Assembly (NCBI GenBank): GCA_947471745.1
Contig: CANJKZ010000774.1
Coordinates: 2,648,001-2,712,000, forward strand
Length of the DNA: 64,000 nucleotides
DNA from: Closterium sp. Naga37s-1
Taxonomy: Eukaryota > Streptophyta > Zygnematophyceae > Desmidiales > Closteriaceae
Reading direction: 5' to 3'
The position numbers were made by a program, and so were the translations under genes. The notes under the pieces were generated by a model that did not search any database, was not told the origin of the DNA, and was given only the letters and a program-made list of their open reading frames with translations. Shown here piece after piece: positions 32,918-42,700 of the stretch (the first letter of the stretch is position 1; each line of letters starts with the position of its first letter).

Positions 32918-35900
32918 TTGCTGTCTAACACATTCCCCTCATCATCCTCATTCGCCTCATCATCCTCATTCCCCTCATCATCCTCATTCCCCGCATCATC
33001 CTCATTCGCCTCATCATCCTCATTCCCCTCATCATCCCTATTCGCCTCATCATCCTCATTCCCGCCTCATCATCCTCATTCCCCTGAGCATCCTCATTCG
33101 CCTCATCATCCTCATTCCCCTCATCTTCCTCATTCGCCGCATCATCCCCATTAGCCTCATCATCCCCATTCGCCTCATCATCCCCATTCGCCTCATCATC
33201 CCCATTAGCCTCATCATCCCCATTCGCCTCATCATCCCCATTAGCCTCATCATCCCCATTCGCCTCATTATCCCCATTCGCCTCATTGTCCAGTTCCCCC
33301 CCATCATCCTCATTCCCCCCATCATCCTCATTCCCCTCGTCATCCTCATTCGCCTCATCATCCTCATTCCCCTCATCATCCTTATTCGCCTCATCATCCT
33401 CATTCCCGCCTCATCATCCTCATTCCCCTCATCATCCTCATTCACCTCATCATCCTCACTCCCCTCATCATCCTCATTCACCTCATCATCCCCATTAGCC
33501 TCATCATCCCCATTTGCCTCATCATCCCCATTCGCCTCATCATCCCCATTAGCCTCATCATCCCCATTCGCCTCATCATCCCCATTAGCCTCATCATCCC
33601 CATTCGCCTCATTATCCCCATTCGCCTCAGTGTCCTTTTCCTCCCCATCATCCTCATTCGCCTCATCATCCTCATTCGCCTCATCATCCTCATTCCCCTC
33701 ATCATCCTCATTCCCCTCATCATCCTCATTCGCCTCATCATCCTCATTCCCCTCATCATCCTCATTCGCCTCATCATCCTCATTCCCCTCATCATCCTCA
33801 TTCGCCTCATCATCCTCATTCGCCTCATCATCCTCATTTGCCTCATCATTCTCATTCCCCTCATCATCCTCATTCCCCTCGTCATTCCGATTCGCCTCAT
33901 CATCCCCATTCGCCTCATCATCCCCATTCCCCCCATCATCCCCATTCCCCCCATCATCCTCATTCCCCTCATCATCCTCATTCCCCTCATCATCCTCATT
34001 CCCCCCATCATCACCATTCCCCTCATCATCCTCATTCCCCTCGTCATCCTCATTCCCCTCATCATCCCCATTCCCCTCATCATCCTAATTCCCCTCATCA
34101 TCCCCATTCGCCTCGTCATCCCCATTCCCCTCGTCATTTCCATTCGCCTCGTCATCCCCATTTGCCACATCATCCCCATTCCCCCCATCATCCCCATTCC
34201 CCCCATCGTCCTCATTCCCCTCATCATCCTCATTCCCCTCGTCATCCTCATTCCCCTCGGCATCCTCATTCCCCTCGTCATCCCCATTCCCCTCATCATC
34301 CTCATTCGCCTCGTCATCCTCATTCGCCTCATCATCCTCATTCCCCTCATCATCCTCATTCGCCGCATCATCCTCATTCCCTTCATCATCCCCATTCCCC
34401 TCATCATCCTCATTCGCGTCATCATCCCTATTAGCCTCATCATCCCCATTCGCCTCATCATCCCCATTCGCCTCATCATCCCCATTCGCCTCATCATCCC
34501 CATTCGCTTCATCATCCTCATTCCCCTCGTCATCCCCATTCCCCTCATCATCCTCATTCGCCTCGTCATCCTCATTCGCCTCATCATCCTCATTCCCCTC
34601 ATCATCCACATTCGCCTCATCATCCTCATTCCCTTCATCATCCCCATTCCCCTCATCATCCTCATTCGCGTCATCATCCCTATTAGCCTCATCATCCCCA
34701 TTCGCCTCATCATCCCCATTTGCCTCATCATTCCCATTCACCTCATCATCCCCATTCGCTTCATCATCCTCATTCCCCTCATCGTCCTCATTCGCCTCAT
34801 CATCCTCATTCGCCTCATCATCCTCATTCGCCTCATCATCTCTATTCACCTTATCATCCTCATTTCCCTCATCATCCGCATTCGCCTCGTCATCCTCATT
34901 CCCCTCATCATCCTCATTCCCCTCATCATCCCCATTCGCGTCATCATCCACCTTGCCCTCATCATCCTCATTTACCTCATTTGACGCATTCCCCTCGTTC
35001 CATGCATTTGATTCATTCCCCTCCTTCCACTCATTAGACTCACTCGTCTCATTCTCATTTGAATCAATCCACTCATTATCCTCATTCCCCTCATCATCCT
35101 TATTCGCCTCATCATCCCCATTCCCCCCATCATCCCCATTCCCCCCATCATCCTCATTCCCCTCATCATCCTCATTCCCCCCATCATCACCATTCCCCTC
35201 ATCATCCTCATTCCCCTCATCATCCTCATTCCCCTCATGATCCCCATTCCCCTCATCATCCTCATTCCCCTATCATCCCCATTCGCCTCGTCATCCCCAT
35301 TCCCCTCGTCATCCCCATTCGCCTCGTCATCCCCATTTGCCACATCATCCCCATTCCCCCCATCATCCCCATTCCCCCCATCGTCCTCATTCCCCTCATC
35401 ATCCTCATTCCCCTCATCATCCTCATTCCCCTCGGCATCCTCATTCCCCTCGTCATCCCCATTCCCCTCATCATCCTCATTCGCCTCGTCATCCTCATTC
35501 GCCTCATCATCCTCATTCCCCTCATCATCCTCATTCGCCTCATCATCCTCATTCCCTTCATCATCCCCATTCCCCTCATCATCCTCATTCGCGTCATCAT
35601 CCCTATTAGCCTCATCATCCCCATTCGCCTCATCATCCCCATTCGCCTCATCATCCCCATTTGCCTCATCATCCCCATTCGCTTCATCATCCTCATTCCC
35701 CTCATCGTCCTCATTCGCCTCATCATCCTCATTCGCCTCATCATCCTCATTCGCCTCATCATCTCTATTCACCTCATCATCCTCATTTCCCTCATCATCC
35801 GCATTCGCCTCGTCATCCTCATTCCCCTCATCATCCTCATTCCCCTCCCATTTGCCTCATCATCCACCTTGCCCTCATCATCCTCATTTGCCTCATTTGA

Positions 35901-36505
35901 CGCATTCCCCTCGTTCCACGCATTTGATTCATTCCCCTCCTTCCACTCATTAGACTCACTCGTCTCATTCTCATTTGAATCAATCAGCTCATCATCCTCA
36001 TTCTCCTCGTCATCCTCATTCCCCTCATCATCCTCATTCGCGTCATCATCCCTATTAGCCTCATCATCCCCATTCGCCTCATCATCCCCATTCGCCTCAT
36101 CATCCCCATTCGCCTCATCATCCCCATTCGCTTCATCATCCTCATTCCCCTCATCGTCCTCATTCGCCTCATCATCCTCATTCGCCTCATCATCCTCATT
36201 CGCCTCATCATCTCTATTCACCTCATCATCCTCATTTCCCTCATCATCCGCATTCGCCTCGTCATCCTCATTCCCCTCATCATCCTCATTCCCCTCCCAT
36301 TCGCCTCATCATCCACCTTGCCCTCATCATCCTCATTTGCCTCATTTGACGCATTCCCCTCGTTCCACGCATTTGATTCATTCCCCTCCTTCCACTCATT
36401 AGACTCACTCGTCTCATTCTCATTTGAATCAATCAGCTCATCATCCTCATTCCCCTCGTCATCCTCATTCCCCTCATCATCTTCATTCACCTCATCATCC
36501 TCATT
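32918..36505. repeat. 18-bp minisatellite, about 3.6 kb
   Basis: Some two hundred copies of CCTCATCATCCTCATTCG and variants (CCCCATTCG, CCTCATTCCC and others). As 18 is six codons, every frame is open for hundreds of residues: plus-strand SSSSFP, HPHSPH or LIILIP repeats, minus-strand NEDDEG, MRMMRG or similar. Blocks recur at larger scale: the CCCCATTAGCC block at 33160-33290 returns at 33490-33620, and about 450 bp around 35440-35985 is repeated at 35990-36437. I do not call a gene. The acidic NEDDEG/NEDDEA reading on the minus strand is the only one that stays open through the interspersed spacers. Confidence 0.95.
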
Positions 36506-36604
36506 CCCCTCATTTGACGCATTCCCCATGTTCCACGCATTTGATTTATTCCCCTTCTTCCACTCATTAGACTCAGTCGTCTCATTCTCATTTGAATCAA
36601 TCCG
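34977..36604. repeat. About 94-bp spacer repeated four times in the 18-bp array
   Basis: Spacer copies start with TCATTTGACGCATTCCCC and end near ATTTGAATCAATC, at about 34977-35069, 35894-35987, 36344-36437 and 36510-36604. The second and third are 450 bp apart and sit in a duplicated block with the flanking 18-bp units, so the array has a higher-order period. Read on the minus strand the spacer gives SNENETSESNEWKEGNESN-like Asn/Glu/Ser-rich sequence, continuous with the NEDDEG frame. Confidence 0.85.
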
Positions 36605-36605
36605 C

Positions 36606-36953
36606 TCATTCTATTCATGCAACTCATCCGTCTTACTACTTGACTTAATGCACTCAAATCAAAGCTGACAGTATTCATCAAAAGGGAAGTGACATAGGGC
36701 TTTACTCCTCACTTGCACGCTTGCATCGGCATTTCCATACTCTGTGCCCTTTCACAACTATCCCTTGCTCGTTGTACAAAACTACGTTTGCTTTTCCAGC
36801 TCATTTGCAAATCTCTTGTGCCTCTGCAATTCCCCTCAACCTCTGCCCATATGCAGCTTGTGCTGGAGCACCAATATTTTGATGACACTTTTCACCTGTA
36901 GAAGCTGTTGGAATTCTAGTTGTTAAGGTTCTGCCCACACATTACAGAGGTGT
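36606..36953. other. No gene seen
   Basis: About 350 bp of ordinary composition between two satellites. I see no coding region, RNA gene or transposon end. Confidence 0.6.
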
Positions 36954-37214
36954 GCCCCGTCTCCCTCCCTGCCTGCCTACCTTCCTCCCTGCCTGCCTAC
37001 CTTCCTCCCTGCCTGCCTACCTCCCTCCCTGCCTGCTCGCTTGCCTGCTTGCCTGCCTGCCTGCCTGCCTGCCTTCCTGCCTGCGTGCCTGCCTGCCTGG
37101 TTGCCTGCCTGCCTGCTTGCCCGCCTGCCTGCCTGCCTGCCTGCCTACCTTCCTGCATGCCTTCCTGCCTGCCTTCCTGCCTTCCTGCCTGCGTACCTAC
37201 CTGCCTGCCTGCCT

Positions 37215-37245
<31 letters not shown>

Positions 37246-37300
37246 CGCCCGTCTGCCTGCCCACCCGCTTGCCCGTGCGCCTGCCCGCCTGCGTGCCTGC
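36954..37300. repeat. CCTGCCTG/CCTTCCTG low-complexity tract
   Basis: About 350 bp of CTGC, CTTC and CTAC tetramers (CTGCCTGCCTACCTTCCTCC... TGCCTGCCTGCC). All plus-strand frames read as Leu/Pro/Ala/Cys repeats because the tetramer is open in each. Similar motifs occur in the leader of copia E (10230-10690), probably by convergence. Confidence 0.93.
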
Positions 37301-37453
37301 TACCATTATTGGTTCCTTCCAGCCTTGTGTGGTGAGTAGATTCCGCTTGCCTGTTATTCGGAGAATTAGCAGCGTATTCCTTTTGTCAGGCCGACCTGTC
37401 ACTAGGCACTGCGCACTAGGCATATGCCCCTGCGCACTCAAGATGGTCGTTTC

Positions 37454-37529
37454 CCATCCAGCTCCCACCACCCAACAACACCTAGCACACACCATCCAGC
37501 TCCCACCACCCAACAGCACCTAGCACACA
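37454..37529. repeat. 38-bp tandem duplication
   Basis: CCATCCAGCTCCCACCACCC... occurs at 37454-37491 and 37492-37529 with one clear difference (AACAACACC versus AACAGCACC). A third copy starts (CCATCCAA) but breaks off at the 58-bp relic. Confidence 0.9.
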
Positions 37530-37535
37530 CCATCC

Positions 37536-37640
37536 AAATGAGAGCAAACAAGGTTGAGTTGATGGGCTTGAGGAGATGGCTTGAGAACGTGAGATTGAGA
37601 GCAAATAAGGTTGAGTTGATAGGCTTGAGCACATGAGAAC
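37536..37640. repeat. Relic of the 58-bp minisatellite (about two units)
   Basis: GAGAGCAAACAAGGTTGAGT at 37540 and GAGAGCAAATAAGGTTGAGT at 37597 are 57 bp apart and separated by GATGGGCTTGAGGAGATGGC. This is the unit of the array at 1-671 (GAGAGCGAATGAGGTTGAGC, GACGGGCTTGGGGAGATGGG), now about 20% diverged. Confidence 0.85.
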
Positions 37641-38140
37641 ACATTGAGCATAAGCGTCGATTCAACAGTTTGCACACACTTTTCGCCTCCACCTATAGGT
37701 GTATAGTGTCCTTCTCCTTACACCGTGATTTTGTTGCCAAGGGACGGGCAACCCGGCGGCATTCCGTCGACTGTTGGCATCGGAGGAGGTACAGTGGGGT
37801 TTGGAAGAGGCAAGGTTTGTCAGAGGGGTGGGGAGGGAGGGGGGAAAGGGTAGCCGGGGATTTTTTAGATAAAGTCCCAATTGTGATGAGGGCAATTAGA
37901 GGGGAGGGTGAGAGTGGGTGACAGTTGTGGTATGTGGTGAGGGACGACAGTACAATAATATCACGAGGTGCTGCTCGCTTTTCTCACACTTACTATAATC
38001 TTACCAACTCCACCCCACTCCTCACCATCTTGTCTCTCTCCCTCCTCTCATATTCTCTCCATCTCACCATCTCGCCATCTTGTCCTTCTCCATACCAGCG
38101 CCTCACCATCTCCCGGTTACATTTTGTTTTCCCAATATCT
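37641..38140. other. Putative upstream region of the host gene
   Basis: About 500 bp with no credible gene. The last 150 bp are rich in CTC and CCA with little A/G, like a core promoter and leader region. No transposon ends seen. Confidence 0.5.
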
Positions 38141-38147
38141 TATATAT
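38141..38147 (+). promoter_or_regulatory. TATA-like box
   Basis: TATATAT at 38141-38147, followed by a CT-rich stretch (CTCTCTCGCTCTCTCTCTCTC, 38158-38178) of the kind seen in plant leaders, and an ATG 66 bp after the box. Transcription would begin near 38170. A prediction from motif and position only. Confidence 0.5.
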
Positions 38148-38212
38148 CTCCACCTGTCTCTCTCGCTCTCTCTCTCTCCCTGCTCTCCCCATTCCACCAT
38201 CCCACCAGCGCC

Positions 38213-38748
38213 ATGCACACTGCGTTCACGGCCTCTCTCCGGACCGCCACAACTGCCTTCGCATCTGCCCTCCGAGGCCACCCTATGCTGCTCTCTCTGC
38301 ACCTCGCCCTCACCGCCGTTTCCAAAGGTCTACCTTTCCTCGAGATTTTCCCTTTTTTCATTATGGCAGTATGAAGCATTACTAACCAGAGTATAGTCTC
38401 CCTGCATGGGATTCTGTACCAGAATAATGGAAATACACCAAACTATGGATGTTAAGCAATGCTTGTGAATTGGCTCTCACAATTAGACTGAATCCTATAT
38501 TTTCGTGTGTCTATCTTCGTGAACAGGCCCATATTTCAGTGAAAGGTGTTTACATATGTATCACTAGATCCCGGACCATCCATTCATCAGGTTATCATGA
38601 CCAATCTGCTTAGAATGTTAATTCTGTTCTCAATCACTTGTTTTACCTGTATTTTGGATTCTGGATCAGGTTCTCATTTATTTTTGTTTTTTAACCTTGG
38701 AAGCTGTGAAGTTCCTTGAAGGAGCTCGCCGTGCAAGCTTAATGGCAG
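38213..38748 (+). CDS. Start of an unrecognised host gene, two exons
   Basis: Exon 1 (38213-38327) reads MHTAFTASLRTATTAFASAL, then RGHPMLLSLHLALTAVSK, and ends CCAAAG before GTCTAC. A 376-bp intron (38328-38703, GT...AG, T-rich before the acceptor) leads to exon 2 (38704-38748), which adds AVKFLEGARRASLMA and ends GCAG before GTCAAT. Both exon ends leave one base over, so the phases agree and the frame stays open across the joint. A hydrophobic helix covers residues 25-36 and a basic segment follows. I do not recognise the family. No further exon is visible before copia D begins at 38927, so D would sit in intron 2, antisense to the gene. The alternative is a chance frame, since only 53 residues support it. 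Confidence 0.5.
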
Positions 38749-38926
38749 GTCAATTTCAGTTCAGTCGCCGCATCTGACGGGGAACGTGATTTTCAATGTT
38801 TAACGCGTTCAAGCTGGGATGTATTCAGGATTCAGCAACACAGCTGATCTTGGTTCTGGTTCATTGTGGCGAATATTGTAACCATCACATTTCAGGCTGA
38901 CCCAAACTATTTGTTAATGTAGAATA

Positions 38927-39723
38927 TGTTATAGTCACAATAGCCTTGAATGTGCCTAAAACGAAAGATAGAGTGCACAGACGGATTTCTGCACAGCGGC
39001 TTCAAACGTTGATAGCGTTCTGCTCACAGCTGCAAATGACTTGATTCAAATTGGATCTGGAGCGTCTTGACGTCGCCTACAATAAGCAATTTAGATTGCA
39101 CGATTTCATAAAGATTGACGACACAGCGTCGGTTTGAACGAACGGTACTATGGCAGCCACTATAGTCTTAGAACACAAGATAGGAAGAGTTACGAGTTGG
39201 GAATGACTCCCAGCTCCTACAAACCCCAAGAGCCGAGGTACAGTGATGTGGAACAGTGCCACACTGTCCCCAACCACGAAGGGTCTCGAAACTACCCTCC
39301 ACAAGGGCCTACACCAAGAGAAATGTTACACTACACAAAGTAATGCAACTATTCTCACTATCTTAAAGTTTACCCTTTTGGAGAGCTTCGAAATAACTTG
39401 AATCTTGAAACCAAGGCTCTGGTTCTTCAAGGTAAATTCTTCCTTGAGTTCTTGGAAGTCTGCTGCGCACACCTGCGACACGCCGAACGTTCCACACACG
39501 ACAAAATAGAAAACCGCACACGACACGCAAACGACGACGTGACACGCGACTAGCGATAACTCGCTATTGACTCGACGCACACATTCAAAATCATGCTTCA
39601 TCATACACACACTATTGTAAACATGAAATATATATTATTTCATGCCCTCATACCATTCCATGCACACACGCATGCACGCACACGGACAACAAGCCGAATG
39701 CAAACCGTAGGGTTGCACCAACA
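38927..39723 (-). repeat. 3' LTR of copia D (797 bp)
   Basis: TGTTATAGTCACAATAGCC to GGGTTGCACCAACA. The partner is at 44567-45363. Short frames found in both copies are not genes. Confidence 0.95.
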
Positions 39724-39762
39724 AACTCCCCCTCGGATTGTTGGCCTTAGGATCTTGCTCTC

Positions 39763-42700
39763 TCAGTTCAGAGCCATCCCAGCCAGCTTGCAACACTTCC
39801 AATGCTGCTGCTCCACCAGCCTCTTGGTCATCATGTCAGCTGGCTGCCTTGTCGTCTTCACATAGTGCAACTCAACTTCACCCGCGGCCACCATGCTCCT
39901 CGTCCAATGCCACTTCACCCTCATGTGCTTGGTGAGGCCATGCAACACAGGGTTCTTAGCAAGAGCAATGGCACCCTGGCTGTCACAGTAGAGTGGGGTA
40001 GGTCCTTGCTGCTCCTCCCCCAATTCAGCCAACAAACGCCGCTGCCACACAATCTCCCGTACGGCACGGAAGAGTGCCATATACTCGGACTCCACCGAGC
40101 TCAATGCTTGATCCACCTGCTTCTTGCTCTCCCAAGCAGTTGGGCCTCCACCAACACAGCAAATGAACCCTCCAACACTTGTCATGTCCTCTGGTTCTGA
40201 TGCAAAAGAAGCATCCGAGAATGCGGTGAGGAACAAACGCCCGGGTTCAACACCATCCGCGCCCTTTTGGCGCCTTTGCGCCGCCGCCGAATATTGCAGC
40301 CCAACGGTCGGTGTTTGGCCAAGATACTTGGCCACTCTCATTCCAGCTGCTACCTGCTCCTCATTAGGGCATTGAACAACCCTAGCCAACTGTCCGGTAG
40401 CAAACGCGACGTCCGGTCGGGTGTTTACCGCCGCGTACATGAGGCTGCCCACCAACGAGTGAAAACGGCGCCTCTCCTCTTCACCAACGCTCTCCTCCTC
40501 TGGTCCCTTCACACACTTGAAACCAGAGGGAAAGGGTGTAGCCACATGGCCTTCACTCTGCCCAAAGTTGGCAGCCAATGCCTCCAGGTACTTCCGTTGA
40601 TGCACCCGCATGCACCGCTTCTCCACATCACGTTCAATGTGAAGCCCAAGGTAGAAGTTGACGTCACCAAGGGCCTTACACTTAAACTTGTCCTGAAGCT
40701 TCAGCATCACCTCCTTCACAAGGACAGATGAGGGTGAAAAGATGAGGATGTCATCCACGTACACCACCATGAAGCTCCTCTGCTCCCCCTCGCCAAGCAT
40801 GAACAATGAGTGATCGGCCGTTGAGGGAGTGAAGCCGATCTCCTCCAAAACTCCTCGCAGCTTCAAGTACCACTGCCTAGGGGCCTGCTTCAGTCCATAA
40901 AGGGCCTTCTTCAGCCTCAAAACTCTGCCACTACCATCATCAAACCCCTCTGGCTGCGCCATGAAAATCTCTTCCTCAAGGACGCCATTGAGGAATGCCG
41001 TTGTGACATCCATTTGTTTCGCCACCCATCCTTTGATGGCAGCTCCCGCGAGTAGGGTTCGCAGCGTCGTCGGCTTCACCACAGGAGCAAACAACTCCTT
41101 ATAGTCCACCTTCTCCTTCTGCTGGTACCCCTTCGCCACAAGCCTAGACTTGTAGCGCTCGATCTTGCCGTCGGCGTCGGACTTGATCTTGAAGAGCCAC
41201 TTGGACGTAATCGCCTTACGCCCCTCCGGTAGCTCCACCAATTCCCATGTGCCGTTCTCCTCAATGCTCTTCAGCTCACTCTCCATTGCCTTCTTCCACT
41301 CCTCAGCATCACTACTCTCCAAGGCCTCCTTGAGAGTTGCTGGTTCCCCCGGCATCTCCACCGGAGAGAAGAACGCGAAGGCACACTCCTCGTAGTCACT
41401 CTCCTCGTCTTCTCCAACTATAAGTGCCGCTCCGGCCAAGGCTGACTTGGCTGGCTTTCCGAGTGCCTCATAGGTCAGCCTATTTGGGGCTTGGATTCTC
41501 CTTTTGCCCCTTCCTTCTTCCTCAGCTGCAGGGACATGAAGGCCTTGGCGTTGCTGCGGGGTGACTCGGATCCGTGGAGCACTCGTAGTGCGAGAAGGAA
41601 GTGTCGGTGCACGCTCGCTCACTTGCTGAACCTCCTCCTCTTCTTCCTCTGCATCCTTGGCCTCCTCTCCCCCATTCACAAGGGAAGATTGCCTTGTGGT
41701 GGTGCTGCCGCTGCTCAGCTCCAAGGGCAGCTCCACATGCTCCAAACCGGAACTCTTCACGTCCCCCAACCGCACGCCTATCTTCGCCTCATTCTCCGCC
41801 TTCCAATCCTTGTACATCAGATTCTCCATGAATTTGCAGTCCCTGCTCACCAAGAATTTCTTGGTGAATGGGTCCCAAAGAAGCCACCCCTTGCTGTTTT
41901 GAGCCATGCCCAAGTGCACAGCCCATATCGCCTTGGCACCGAGCTTGTTGTGCCGAAGATGCTTAGGCACGAGCGCCATGCACATGCACCCGAACACCCG
42001 AAGCATATCCACCTTTGGCTTCCTTCCAATCCACTCCACATAGGGCACCCATTTGTCTGCTCCCACATGAGTCAAAGCTCTGTTCTTGGCCACACATGCA
42101 CTCCGCACCGCATCAGGCCAGAAATATTCGGGTAGCCCGGCTTCAATGAGCAACCCGCGCGCCGTCTCCGTGATTGTCCGGTTCGCTCGCTCGGCAATGC
42201 CGTTCATTGCAGGGGAGTATGGCATGGTAAGGGAGTGCCTTATGCCATTCTTCTTCAGCCACAATCCAAACTCCTTGCTCAAGAACTCTCCCCCTCGATC
42301 GGTGCGGATTGCCTTCACTAGCCGGTCTTGTTGCCGCTCCACCATCGGCAACCAATCGGTCTTCACCGTTTCAGCCACGTCACTCTTCTTGGACAGCACG
42401 TACACCCAAGTCATGCGAGTGTAGACGTCCACAATGGTGAGAAAGTACTCAGCTCCAGCAGCTCCAAGCTTCAGGGGGCCCACCACGTCCATCACCACCT
42501 CATCAAGTGGTGCCTTAGCCGTTGCCTCCGAACTAGAGAACGGGAAACGGGTGAACTTGGCTTGCATGCACGTCGGGCAGCCAAGTACCTCATCGGGCTC
42601 CCCCTTCACACGTATGCCAGCAACCATCTCATTCTTCACTAGCTGCTGCAAGATGGGCAGGGCCACATGCCCCATTCGCCGATGCAAGGTGAGCCAATCA

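Noticed and set aside
32640-34088. Several frames of hundreds of residues in the 18-bp array
   Set aside because: An 18-bp unit keeps all six frames open. Only the minus-strand acidic reading is listed as worth a look, and I do not call a gene.
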